A stretch of DNA of 33,300 bases from Bryobacterales bacterium (GTDB lineage: Bacteria; Acidobacteriota; Terriglobia; Bryobacterales; Bryobacteraceae). A program made the position numbers and the translations under genes. The stretch covers positions 9,818 through 43,117 of the forward strand of contig PMTT01000268.1 of NCBI GenBank assembly GCA_003167275.1. The letters are read 5' to 3'. Within the stretch, counting starts at the first letter, position 1. Each line of letters opens with the position of its first letter. The notes under the pieces were generated by a model that saw only the letters and a list, made by a program, of their open reading frames with translations, did not search any database and was not told the origin of the DNA. Shown piece by piece: positions 1-9,443 of the stretch.

Positions 1-2552
1 ACGATCCGCGAGATGTCGCGCCCAACGCCGGCGAGATCGCGGCCCTGCACCGAACCGTAAATATCCACCACGCGCCGGATGTTGTAGTGCGAGAGCGCTT
101 CCATTTCATTGCTGCGGTTGATCGACGCCACGTCGGCGAGTATCTCTGGACGAATCATTCCCGGTCCACTCACGGGAACGTTCTGCAGATCCGTCAACGA
201 TTGAATCGCGTACTGCGGCGTCTGCGTCACCAGATTGTAGTTCACGCCGTTTTGCTCGTTCAGAAAGAAGATGGGCGCGGTTTGGAAACTGCCGCTGAGC
301 GAAATCAGCAAGCCGGTCGCGATATCGCGCTGGCTGAAGCCGCCCTGTTGAGCCTTGGTTCGGTCCACCGTTATGTGAAACTTCGGGTAGTCGAAAGTCT
401 GCTGGACCCGCAGGTCGGTTAGACCGGGCACATGCCGGAACTGCTCCAGAACCTGATCCGCTACGTTGCGATTGGCGGCCACGTCAGCGCCTTCGATTTG
501 CACATCGATCGGCGCAGGCAGCCCAAAATTCAGGATTTGGGTGACCATATCGGCCGGCAGGAAATAGAATGTGGTCCCAGGAAACTCAACGGGCAGTTGC
601 TGGCGCAGCGTAGCGATGTAATCGGCGGTGGGATGATGTTCTTCGTGAAGCGAAACCAGTACGTCCGCCTCTGACGCACCGAGCACACCAGAAGCGCCGT
701 GCAGATAATTGATGCTGCTGTAAGGCAGCCCGATGTTATCAAGAATATTGTCAACCTCGTCTGCCGGGACCACGCGGCGGATGCTATTTTCCACCAGGTC
801 GCAGAGTCGCGCGGTCTCTTCGATGCGCGTGCCGGTCTTGGCGCGCACGTGCAGCATGAACTGGCCGTTGTCGGTGGTGGGGAAAAAGTCCTGGCCGAGC
901 CACGGAATCAGCAGCGTGCCCGAGAGGCACAAAACTAGAAAGCAAGGAATGAAGATGACGCGCCGGTGGACCAGCGTTTCGAGGAGAGTCCGGTAGCCGC
1001 CGCGGAGCCGTTCGAATCCGTGCTCAAATGCCCGCTGGAAGAGAACCAGAGGATTTCGCGAACGGCTTTCTCCAGGAGCCGGCGGTTTCAACAGATACAG
1101 CGCCAGGGTGGGAACCAACGTCCGCGAGAGTAGATAGGAGGCGATCATGGCGAAAACCACTGCTTCGGCCAGCGGCACAAACAAGTACTTCGGCACTCCA
1201 GTCAGGAAGAACATTGGCAGGAACACGATGCAGATACTGAGCGTCGATACCAAGGCAGGAACCGCGATCTGTGACGCGCCGTCGAGAATCGCCGTTCTGA
1301 TTTCCTTGCCTTCCTCCAAATTTCGATTGGTGTTTTCGATCTCAACGGTGGCATCATCGACCAGGATTCCGACGGCTAGGGCCAGGCCGCCGAGAGTCAT
1401 GATGTTGATGGTCTGCCCGAGGGCGCTCAGCACCAGGATGGAAGTCAGGATGGCCAGCGGAATGGAGACTGCGATGATCACCGTGCTGCGCCAGCTTCCA
1501 AGAAATAACAGGATCATGGCCCCCGTCAGGCACGCCGCAATCATCGCTTCGCGGACTACGCCGCTGATGGCGCCGCGCACGAAGATGGACTGGTCTGCCA
1601 GCGGTCGAACCTTCAATTGTGGTGGCAACGTCTGTTGAACCCGTGGCAACAACGCCTTAATCCCCGATACGACGTCCAGCGTGGATGCGCTTCCGCCCTT
1701 CAGCACGGTAACCAGCACTGCGCGGCGGCCGTCCTGCCGGACGATATTGGTTTGCGGCGCGAAGCCATCGCGGACATGGGCGACGTCTCGCAAGTACATG
1801 GTGGAATTGCCAACCACCTTGATCGGCAAGTCGTTCAGTTTGTCCACTTCGGTGGGGCTGGCATTCAAATCGACGTCATATTCGAATTGGTCGATCTTAA
1901 CCGTTCCCGAGGGCAATACCAGGTCCTGTAATGCGAGGGTGTTCGTTACGTCGGTGGCCGACAGCCCTTTGGATTGCAGCAGCGCGGGGCTCAGATCGAC
2001 CATGATCTGGCGTTGCTTGCCGCCGTACGGGTATGGAATGGATGCCCCGGGCACGGTGACGAGCTGTGTTCTCAAGAAGTTCAGGCCGATATCATTAAGG
2101 TCTTGTTCCGCAAGGCCGGAAAGCGCCAATTGCAGGATGGGAACTGACGAAGCGCTGAAATTGAAGACTAACGGTGGCTGCGTACCCTGCGGCAGTTGGC
2201 GCAGAATAGACTGCGAGACTGCGGTCACTTCCGCGTTGGCGGTATCCAGACTGGCATTTGGCTGCAGGTAGATCTTGACGAACGCCTGCCCATTTATGGT
2301 CACCGATTCGATGTGCTCGATGTTGTCCACCAGCGTGGTCAGGACGCGCTCGTACACCGTGGTGATGCGGCCTTCCATCTCTTGCGGGTTGAGCCCGGTA
2401 TATTGCCAGGCGACGGCGATGACCGGGATGTTGATGTTGGGAAAAATGTCCGTCGGGGTCCGGAGAATCACCACGGGCGCGAGCATCAGAATGAGAAGCG
2501 CAACCACTATAAAGGTGTAAGGTCGATTAAGAGCAAGTCTGACAATCCACAT
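1..2552 (-). CDS. RND efflux transporter permease (AcrB/MexB-type), 3' end outside window
   Basis: Open minus-strand frame from ATG at 2552 (MWIVRLALNRPYTFIVVALLILMLAPVVILRTPTDIFPNINIPVIAVAWQYTGLNPQEMEGRI...) to ...HYNIRRVVDIYGSVQGRDLAGVGRDISRI at the window edge; the codon phase at both ends matches. Absent from the ORF track because it has no stop in the window. Confidence 0.93.
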   Translation of the reverse strand, partial: MWIVRLALNRPYTFIVVALLILMLAPVVILRTPTDIFPNINIPVIAVAWQYTGLNPQEMEGRITTVYERVLTTLVDNIEHIESVTINGQAFVKIYLQPNASLDTANAEVTAVSQSILRQLPQGTQPPLVFNFSASSVPILQLALSGLAEQDLNDIGLNFLRTQLVTVPGASIPYPYGGKQRQIMVDLSPALLQSKGLSATDVTNTLALQDLVLPSGTVKIDQFEYDVDLNASPTEVDKLNDLPIKVVGNSTMYLRDVAHVRDGFAPQTNIVRQDGRRAVLVTVLKGGSASTLDVVSGIKALLPRVQQTLPPQLKVRPLADQSIFVRGAISGVVREAMIAACLTGAMILLFLGSWRSTVIIAVSIPLAILTSILVLSALGQTINIMTLGGLALAVGILVDDATVEIENTNRNLEEGKEIRTAILDGASQIAVPALVSTLSICIVFLPMFFLTGVPKYLFVPLAEAVVFAMIASYLLSRTLVPTLALYLLKPPAPGESRSRNPLVLFQRAFEHGFERLRGGYRTLLETLVHRRVIFIPCFLVLCLSGTLLIPWLGQDFFPTTDNGQFMLHVRAKTGTRIEETARLCDLVENSIRRVVPADEVDNILDNIGLPYSSINYLHGASGVLGASEADVLVSLHEEHHPTADYIATLRQQLPVEFPGTTFYFLPADMVTQILNFGLPAPIDVQIEGADVAANRNVADQVLEQFRHVPGLTDLRVQQTFDYPKFHITVDRTKAQQGGFSQRDIATGLLISLSGSFQTAPIFFLNEQNGVNYNLVTQTPQYAIQSLTDLQNVPVSGPGMIRPEILADVASINRSNEMEALSHYNIRRVVDIYGSVQGRDLAGVGRDISRI

Positions 2553-2775
2553 AATCTGCCTGATTCCCTGAATTGCAAACGCCCCGCCAACGGCACAACG
2601 CTTTCATATCAACAACTAACGCGCGGACGTCGGGGATGCGTGTCGTTGAGACGTCGCCTCCTGACCGGCGGGCGACCCCGATTTGGGTCCCCATACCGCT
2701 TTCGTGGTTGCTTTCGCGGCACAATTGCCGCGCAGAGAGGGTTGGCAACGCACGTGCAGTCATGCAGGTTGAGTT

Positions 2776-3699
2776 ATGACACCTTTTAAGAAAATCACTA
2801 AGAATCATCGGCTGGGGTTCATCGGCCTCGGGCACCTCGGGTCGCCGATGGCGCGCCGGCTGCTGTCCGCTGGGTTCCCGCTGGTGGTCTACAATCGCGA
2901 CAGTAATAAGACGAAGGCATTGTCGATTCTGGGCGCCAAGGTAGCGCGCGACCCCGGCAAACTGGCCGCCGAAGCGGATGTGGTGCTGTCCTGCCTGTCG
3001 GATGGAGCGGCCGTAGAGGCCATCTACCTGGGCGCGGGTGGCGTCCTGCGAAACGCCAGGCCCGGCACCCAGATTATCGAAATGAGTACCGTGGCTCCGG
3101 AAACCTCTCGGAAGCTCTACCGCGTTGCCCGGGAGTTCAGGCTCTCCGTGCTGGATGTGGCCGTCTCCGGCAGCGCTCCTGCCGCGGAGGCCGGGATGCT
3201 GACGCTTCTAGGCGGCGGCGATCGCCAGGACTTTGACGCTGCCGATGCAATTTTCGAAGTGATCGCGAAGCAGTGGTTCTACATGGGCCCGAGCGGCAGC
3301 GGCGTGGCCATGAAGCTGGTAGTGAACGCCCTCTTAGGTATCGGCATGCAGGCGATCGCGGAAGCTGTAACGCTGGGTGTCTCACTGGGTTTGCCGCGGG
3401 ATCTGCTGTTCGACACGCTAACCAAAACGGCTGTGGTCTCGCCCGTCCAAGCCGGCAAACTGGCCAGCGCTAAGGAGCACGACTATACGCCCCAGTTTCC
3501 GATTCGCCTGATGAAGAAGGATTTCGGATTGGCTTTGAGCGCCGCCGACCGCGCGGGCCTTTCCCTGCCTGCCACAGAAGCTGCGGCGTTTGTCAACACC
3601 GCGGAGGCCGCGAGCGGGGGCGAAGAGGATTTTTCGGCTGTAGTCCGGCGAATGGAACAAGAGACCCGAGCGGAAAACTCTCTGCCGCCGGCTGCATAG
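2776..3699 (+). CDS. NAD(P)-dependent oxidoreductase of the 3-hydroxyisobutyrate / tartronate-semialdehyde reductase (6PGDH-like) family
   Basis: GFIGLGHLGSPMARRLLSAGFPLVVYNRD N-terminal Rossmann motif; DVAVSGSAPAAEAGMLTLLGGG; KLVVNALLG; full-length 307 aa ORF. Confidence 0.88.
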   Translation: MTPFKKITKNHRLGFIGLGHLGSPMARRLLSAGFPLVVYNRDSNKTKALSILGAKVARDPGKLAAEADVVLSCLSDGAAVEAIYLGAGGVLRNARPGTQIIEMSTVAPETSRKLYRVAREFRLSVLDVAVSGSAPAAEAGMLTLLGGGDRQDFDAADAIFEVIAKQWFYMGPSGSGVAMKLVVNALLGIGMQAIAEAVTLGVSLGLPRDLLFDTLTKTAVVSPVQAGKLASAKEHDYTPQFPIRLMKKDFGLALSAADRAGLSLPATEAAAFVNTAEAASGGEEDFSAVVRRMEQETRAENSLPPAA

Positions 3700-3709
3700 G
3701 AGCAAATCA

Positions 3710-4156
3710 ATGATATCGAATCTATTTTCGACCGATCCCGATTGGAGCCTCACGGCCATCCGGGTGATTCTGGGAGTGGTCTTCTTCGCCCACGGCGCGC
3801 AGAAGATGCTGGGATGGTTCGGCGGGGCCGGCCTGAAGGAAACGCTGCGAACCATGCACGAGTTTCTCCACCTGCCGGTTCCCCTGGCTTTCCTCGCCGT
3901 GACGTCGGAGTTTCTGGGCGGCGTGGGGCTCATCGTCGGCTTATTAAGCCGCGTGGCAGCAATCGGGATATGCGTCACCATGTTGTCGGCGATCGTGATG
4001 GTACACGGCCGTTACGGTCTTTTCATGAACTGGTTTGGAGATCGCAAAGGTCACGGCATCGAGTATCACTTGTTGGCCATTGCCCTGGCGATCGCAATCG
4101 TAGTGCGGGGCTCCGGCGCAGTGTCGCTGGATCGCCTCTTATATATCTCGCAATAG
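3710..4156 (+). CDS. DoxX family membrane protein
   Basis: RVILGVVFFAHGAQKMLGWFGGAGL...; four predicted TM segments, typical DoxX N-terminus. Confidence 0.85.
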   Translation: MISNLFSTDPDWSLTAIRVILGVVFFAHGAQKMLGWFGGAGLKETLRTMHEFLHLPVPLAFLAVTSEFLGGVGLIVGLLSRVAAIGICVTMLSAIVMVHGRYGLFMNWFGDRKGHGIEYHLLAIALAIAIVVRGSGAVSLDRLLYISQ

Positions 4157-4168
4157 GAGTAATTCAAA

Positions 4169-5152
4169 ATGAACGTACGAAAACTGGGACAGAGTGACCT
4201 GAAGATCACGCCAATCGGCATCGGAGCTTGGGCCATTGGCGGCGGAAAATGGGAGTTCGCGTGGGGCGCGCAGGACGATGCAGAGTCCGTCGTCGCAATT
4301 CGCGCGGGCCTTGAGCGAGGCATCAACTGGATCGATACGGCCGCAGTCTACGGGCTTGGCCATTCGGAGGAAGTGGTCGGCCGGGCGGTCCGCGGCCTGA
4401 ACAAGCGTCCCTATGTCTTCACCAAGTGCAGCCTGGTCTGGGATGAATCCGGGACCATTTCCCACAACTTGCAAGCTGCCTCCGTCCGCAAGGAAGCCGA
4501 GGCCAGCCTGAAGCGATTGGGGCTCGATGCGATCGATCTCTATCAAATCCACTGGCCCGCTTGGAAGGGCAACCCGGAATCGGAATCGCCCGGGTCGATT
4601 GAAGAAGCTGTGGGCGAGCTGGCGAAACTCAAGGCCGAAGGCAAGATCCGGAATATCGGGGTCTCGAACTTCAATGCGCAGCAAATGGCGCGCGCCCTCA
4701 AGGTGGCGCCCATCACTTCGCTTCAGCCACCCTATTCGCTGCTGGCGACCGAGGTCGAGGACTCAACTCTGCCGTATGCGTACTATCACCACATCGGCGC
4801 AATCGTCTACTCACCCATGGCTTCCGGTCTGCTGAGCGGCGCCATGACGCGCGGGCGGATTGCGGCAATGCCCGAAGACGATTGGCGAAAACGGAGCGAA
4901 AACTTCCGGGAGCCGGCGCTGACCCGCAATTTGCATCTGGTGGAAACGCTGCGCGCCATCGGGCAACGTTACAAAGTGACGCCTGGCGCAGTAGCAATCG
5001 CCTGGACGTTGCGGAATCCGGCGGTCACCGGGGCAATCGTCGGCGTCCGCAATGCTCAACAGGTCGACGGCGTGATCGGCGCTGCCGAGATCCAGCTCAA
5101 TTCCAACGATCTATTGGAAATTGAGCAATCCATGACGTTGCAGGCGGCGTGA
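4169..5152 (+). CDS. aldo/keto reductase (cytoplasmic)
   Basis: LGQSDLKITPIGIGAWAIGG; GINWIDTAAVYGLGHSEEVVGRA; DLYQIHWP; IRNIGVSNF; PGAVAIAWTLRNPAVTGAIVGVRN. Confidence 0.93.
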   Translation: MNVRKLGQSDLKITPIGIGAWAIGGGKWEFAWGAQDDAESVVAIRAGLERGINWIDTAAVYGLGHSEEVVGRAVRGLNKRPYVFTKCSLVWDESGTISHNLQAASVRKEAEASLKRLGLDAIDLYQIHWPAWKGNPESESPGSIEEAVGELAKLKAEGKIRNIGVSNFNAQQMARALKVAPITSLQPPYSLLATEVEDSTLPYAYYHHIGAIVYSPMASGLLSGAMTRGRIAAMPEDDWRKRSENFREPALTRNLHLVETLRAIGQRYKVTPGAVAIAWTLRNPAVTGAIVGVRNAQQVDGVIGAAEIQLNSNDLLEIEQSMTLQAA

Positions 5153-5205
5153 CCCGAGGTGGGACAAACGATCGTTTTGTGTCGTCTGTCATTCTCGCGA
5201 GCCAA

Positions 5206-5233
5206 GACAGACCACAAGACCCGATGGTCTGTC
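5206..5233. promoter_or_regulatory. 9-bp perfect inverted repeat (GACAGACCA-10 nt-TGGTCTGTC) between the aldo/keto reductase and fdh genes; terminator or operator candidate
   Basis: Direct reading of the sequence; arms 5206-5214 and 5225-5233. No poly-T tract follows. Confidence 0.4.
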
Positions 5234-5348
5234 CCGCTCGGTGTCGATCCAGTGTCGATTGGTCGATACCCTGGGCCGCGGTGTGTGTAGCAAAGCGGCC
5301 TAAAATGCTTTGGGCTGTCGATTGCTTAGGGAGGCGCAGGCTTGAGCT

Positions 5349-8300
5349 ATGATTACGATCTCCATTGACGGGACTTCCCATGAAGTGGCACCGGGCGATC
5401 GCTTAATCGACGCGATCAATCGCGCCGGCGTCCCACTGTCGCAGGTCTGCTACCTCCCGATATTGGGGCCGATTCAGACCTGCGACACCTGCATCGTGGA
5501 GGTGGATGGCAAGCTGGTTCGCGCCTGCGCGACGGAGCTGTCTGCCGGCATGAAAATCTCCACTACGGCCAGCAGCGCACACGCCGCTCGCACCGAGGCA
5601 TTCGACCGCATTCTCCGCAATCACGAGCTCTACTGTACCGTCTGCGACAACAACAACGGCAACTGCACGGTCCACAACACCACCAAACAGCTCGCGATTG
5701 AACACCAGCATTACCCGTTTCAGCCCAAGCCTTACGAGGTCGACAACAGCAATCCGTTCTACCGCTACGATCCTAATCAGTGCATTCTGTGCGGCCGGTG
5801 CGTGCAGGCCTGCCAGGATCTTCAGGTCAACGAGACGCTATCGATCCGCTGGGAAGATCCGCATCCCCGCGTCCTCTGGGATGGCGGCGCGCCGATCGGC
5901 GAGTCGAGCTGCGTGTCCTGCGGCCACTGCGTGACGGTTTGCCCGTGCAACGCCCTCATGGAAAAAACCATGATCGGACACGCCGGCTTCCTGACGGGCT
6001 TCAGCAAACCAGTCTTGGGCAGCATGATCGACGTGGTGAAGGGACTCGAAGCGGAAACCGGCTACACCACGATCCTCGGTGTTTCCGAAGCGGAATCCGC
6101 TATGCGGACTACCCGCGTCCGGCGTACAAAAACGGTCTGCACTTATTGCGGCGTAGGATGCAGCTTCGATGTATGGACCAAGGAGCGCCATATTCTCAAA
6201 GTGGAGCCGGCCGAGGGCCCCGCCAATGCCGTCTCCACGTGCGTCAAGGGCAAATTCGCCTGGGATTTCGTCACCAACAAGGACCGCCTCACCAAACCGC
6301 TGATCCGCGAGGGTGACCGCTTCCGGGAAGCCACGTGGGATGAGGCTCTGGACCTGGTCGCCCACCGTTTCGGCGAGATCAAGGCCTCGCACGGTCCTGA
6401 CGCGTTGGCCTTCATCGCCTCGTCGAAATGCACCAACGAAGAAGCCTTCCTGATGCAGAAGCTGGCCCGCGCCGTGGTCGGGACCAACAACGTCGATAAT
6501 TGCTCGCGATATTGCCAGTCGCCGGCTACCATGGGGTTGTTCCGCACAGTCGGGTACGGTGGCGACTCCGGCTCCATCCACGATATCGAGCAGGCCGGTC
6601 TGGTGCTCATCGTCGGCAGTAACACCGCCGAGAGCCATCCTGTGCTCGCCACGCGTGTGAAGCGCGCTCACAAGCTGCATGGACAGAAGCTCATCGTCTC
6701 TGACTTACGGGAAAACGAAATGGCGCACCGCGCCGATCTCTACTTCCGGCCGACCCCGAGCACCGACATCGTGTGGCTGTGCGCGGTGGCCCGGTACATT
6801 CTGGACGAGGGCTTGGCCGATTCCGATTTCCTGAGCCGCTGGGTCAACGGCCTGGCGGAGTATCGCCAGAGTCTGGAGCCGTTCACTCTGGAATTCGCTT
6901 CCAAGACCTGCAATCTGCCGGTCGAAACGCTGAAACGCGTGGCCCACATGATTGCCGAAGCGAAGGGTGTCTGCGTCCTGTGGGCGATGGGGATCACGCA
7001 GCATAGCAACGGCTCCGATTCCTCCACGGCGATTTCGAATCTGTTGCTCGTCACCGGTAACTACATGCGGGCGGGCACCGGCGCCTACCCGTTACGCGGG
7101 CACAACAACGTCCAGGGGGCCAGCGATCACGGGGCGATGCCCAACATGGTATCGGGTTATCAATCGGTGGATAATCCCGAGGTTCGTACGCGCTTCCGGA
7201 GCGGTTGGGGCGTTGACCTGCCTGCCTCCAAGGGTCTGGACAATCACGAAATGGTGGACGCCATTCAAGCCGGCAAGCTGCGGTCGATGTATCTCTGCGG
7301 CGAGGAAATGAGCCTCGTCGACTCCAACGCCAACTACGTGAGCGAAGCGTTCCGGAAACTCGACTTCTTCGTGGTCCAGGATATCTTCTTTAGCGCCACC
7401 TGCCAGTACGCCGACGTCGTGTTGCCCGCCAGCCCCAGCCTGGAGAAGGAAGGCACCTTCACCAGCACAGAGCGGCGCGTGCAGAGGCTCTACCAGGTAT
7501 TCGAACCCCTGCCGGGAAGCCGGCCCGATTGGGTGATCATTCAGGATGTCGCCAACCGCCTGGGGGCAGGCTGGAAATATCGCCATCCTTCGGAAGTGAT
7601 GGATGAGGTGGCCGCGCTTACGCCCATGTTTGCCGGCGTCAATTACGAGAGGCTCGAAGGCTATAAGTCGCTGCAATGGCCGGTGGCCGCGGACGGAAGC
7701 GATCAGCCGCTCCTCTATACGAAGAACTTCGCGTTCCCGGACGGGAAGGCACGCTTGTATCCGCTAGCATGGCGCGAACCGCAGGAATGCAGAGATTCCG
7801 AGTTCGACCTTCATTTAAACAATGGCCGCCTGCTGGAACATTTTCACGAGGGTAATCTGACCTACCGTAGTCCCGGCATCCATGAAAAGACTCCCGACAC
7901 TTTCGTCGAGGTCTCCCCAGAGCTGGCACGCTCGCGCGGTATCGACAGCGGCAGCCTGGTGCAGCTTATTTCGAGGCACGGCCGCGTGCGGGTGCGCGCA
8001 CTGGTCACCGACCGGGTACAGGACGGCGAGCTCTACATGCCGATGAATTCCACCACCAGCCCCGTCAATCTGCTCACCGGCAGCCACACCGACCCTGCGA
8101 CGCACACTCCGGCATACAAGGAGACTGCAGTCCGCATGGAGGTTCTCGCACGGGTCGGCGAGAGTCCGTTGCCTCGCATCAATCATCGCTTCGGCCATCC
8201 AACTCCGCAGAGCGGCGTGGAGGTAGAGAGAAAATGGCGGCAGCCTGGTTATCGCTTCCCGGGCGAGCTGGTGCAGATCGAGACGAAGCGGGAGGGATAG
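5349..8300 (+). CDS. formate dehydrogenase alpha subunit (YrhE/YjgC-type, N-terminal 2Fe-2S and 4Fe-4S domains, Cys at the Mo ligand position)
   Basis: N-terminal 2Fe-2S plus CILCGRCVQACQ / CVSCGHCVTVCPCNAL ferredoxin motifs; CTYCGVGC 4Fe-4S site; NCSRYCQSPATMGLFRTVGYGGDSG active-site region; MGITQHSNG; C-terminal molydopterin dinucleotide-binding domain. Confidence 0.95.
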   Translation: MITISIDGTSHEVAPGDRLIDAINRAGVPLSQVCYLPILGPIQTCDTCIVEVDGKLVRACATELSAGMKISTTASSAHAARTEAFDRILRNHELYCTVCDNNNGNCTVHNTTKQLAIEHQHYPFQPKPYEVDNSNPFYRYDPNQCILCGRCVQACQDLQVNETLSIRWEDPHPRVLWDGGAPIGESSCVSCGHCVTVCPCNALMEKTMIGHAGFLTGFSKPVLGSMIDVVKGLEAETGYTTILGVSEAESAMRTTRVRRTKTVCTYCGVGCSFDVWTKERHILKVEPAEGPANAVSTCVKGKFAWDFVTNKDRLTKPLIREGDRFREATWDEALDLVAHRFGEIKASHGPDALAFIASSKCTNEEAFLMQKLARAVVGTNNVDNCSRYCQSPATMGLFRTVGYGGDSGSIHDIEQAGLVLIVGSNTAESHPVLATRVKRAHKLHGQKLIVSDLRENEMAHRADLYFRPTPSTDIVWLCAVARYILDEGLADSDFLSRWVNGLAEYRQSLEPFTLEFASKTCNLPVETLKRVAHMIAEAKGVCVLWAMGITQHSNGSDSSTAISNLLLVTGNYMRAGTGAYPLRGHNNVQGASDHGAMPNMVSGYQSVDNPEVRTRFRSGWGVDLPASKGLDNHEMVDAIQAGKLRSMYLCGEEMSLVDSNANYVSEAFRKLDFFVVQDIFFSATCQYADVVLPASPSLEKEGTFTSTERRVQRLYQVFEPLPGSRPDWVIIQDVANRLGAGWKYRHPSEVMDEVAALTPMFAGVNYERLEGYKSLQWPVAADGSDQPLLYTKNFAFPDGKARLYPLAWREPQECRDSEFDLHLNNGRLLEHFHEGNLTYRSPGIHEKTPDTFVEVSPELARSRGIDSGSLVQLISRHGRVRVRALVTDRVQDGELYMPMNSTTSPVNLLTGSHTDPATHTPAYKETAVRMEVLARVGESPLPRINHRFGHPTPQSGVEVERKWRQPGYRFPGELVQIETKREG

Positions 8301-8306
8301 AGTCCC

Positions 8307-8750
8307 ATGGCACAACCGATTCCATTGACGATTACGGCCAAGGGCCCAGACCCCGCGGAACGCCTGGAAGATGCGCTCGACAAGCATACCGATGCTATTG
8401 TCTCCGCGCTGGAACTTCTGCAGCTTTTGCACGACCGCGGTGTCCTGGACCTGTTGCGCGGATTGGTTGGCGCTGGGGATCAGTTAGTCGGCATCTTAAC
8501 GGCAGCGGCAGGCACTCCGGAATCCCTGCGCGGGGTGCGCAATTTCATTTTGTTGACGAAATTCTTTGCCAGCATCCCGCCGGACGTGTTGAACAGCCTG
8601 GTTCGCGCCGCCTCGGAAGGAGCCGAGCGCGAGAAGGCACAACGCGCGCCCGGAGTGCTGCAACTGCTGCGGCGGGCAGGCAGCGAGAACAGCCGCCATG
8701 CGATCGCGGTCACACTCGATCTGCTGGAAAGCGTCGGGAAGGCACTGTGA
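8307..8750 (+). CDS. DUF1641 domain protein (YrhD-like), formate dehydrogenase partner
   Basis: 147 aa ORF directly downstream of fdh; LLHDRGVLDLLRGLVGAGDQLV...; same gene order as Bacillus yrhE-yrhD. Confidence 0.75.
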   Translation: MAQPIPLTITAKGPDPAERLEDALDKHTDAIVSALELLQLLHDRGVLDLLRGLVGAGDQLVGILTAAAGTPESLRGVRNFILLTKFFASIPPDVLNSLVRAASEGAEREKAQRAPGVLQLLRRAGSENSRHAIAVTLDLLESVGKAL

Positions 8751-9195
8751 ACGTCGCGGTGGTCCCGGTACCGATCGGCCGGGTGGAAGGTTGCACTGCA
8801 TCGCATGCCGACGACCTGCTGGCAGTCGAGGAGGCGCTGGAAATTCGACTGGGAGGTCGCAGCCTCACCATCACCATGCGAACTCCCGGGAACGACTTCG
8901 AACTGGCGGCGGGCTTCCTGCATTCGGAAGGAATGCTCCAGGATATTTCCCAGATTCGGCGGATGGGTCGCCCAAGCGACGGTAGCATGGATGTCGTAGT
9001 GGTGGAGTTGGACGGAGAACCGCGCGCACCCGTGCAGGCACAGCGTAACTTTGTGATGACGTCCGCGTGCGGTGTCTGCGGGAAGGCTTCCTTGCAGGAT
9101 CTGGAAGCGAATACCTGCCCCATTCTGCCCCCGGACGACATCCAGCTCTCGCCGGAAATCATCCATGGGCTGCCGGATTCACTCCGCAGCGCCGG
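8747..9195 (+). pseudogene. fdhD: FdhD sulfurtransferase, 3' third missing (frame runs on to a stop at 9251-9253)
   Basis: GTG start overlapping the DUF1641 stop; VEEALEIRLGGRSLTITMRTPGNDFELAAGFLHSEGML...; NFVMTSACGVCGKASL (conserved CGxCG); homology stops at LPDSLRSA and the TGGLHAA / REDVGRHNAVDK part is absent. Confidence 0.85.
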
Positions 9196-9443
9196 GCCGC
9201 TCGCTTATCTATCTTCTGGAGGGCTCGCCAAACGCGGAAACGATGTCCGCTAACTTTGATGGACGGGCAATCCGGGTGACGATCCCGATGGAACAGATGA
9301 CCGACTGGGTGGAGAGCGACCGAGTTGGCGTCGAGGCCCGGTCGCAAACCGGCGGGCAGATTCTAGTCGAAAAGGACTTCCAGTGCCTGCATCGGCCTGT
9401 CGAACAGGAACCCGACGCCTATCCTCATCCACTTATGACCTGA
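9190..9443 (+). pseudogene. C-terminal fragment of a small DUF7009-like protein, fused out of frame to fdhD
   Basis: In the second frame: APGRSLIYLLEGSPNAETMSANFDGRAIRVTIPMEQMTDWVESDRVGVEARSQTGGQILVEKDFQCLHRPVEQEPDAYPHP; recalled family signature (VEKDFxCLxx...DAFPNP). Confidence 0.55.

Noticed and set aside
87-2789. + strand ORFs in the first 2.8 kb
   Set aside because: They lie opposite the in-frame RND permease read on the minus strand and have no recognisable motifs.
6513-6515. Selenocysteine in the formate dehydrogenase
   Set aside because: The Mo-ligand codon is TGC (Cys), not TGA, so no recoding is needed.
5838-6680. Long antisense ORF (280 aa) inside the formate dehydrogenase gene
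   Set aside because: Shadow ORF from GC-rich codon bias; no recognisable family and opposite to a strongly supported gene. The same applies to antisense ORFs at 7092-7676, 8480-9166, 16875-17987 and 23347-24495.
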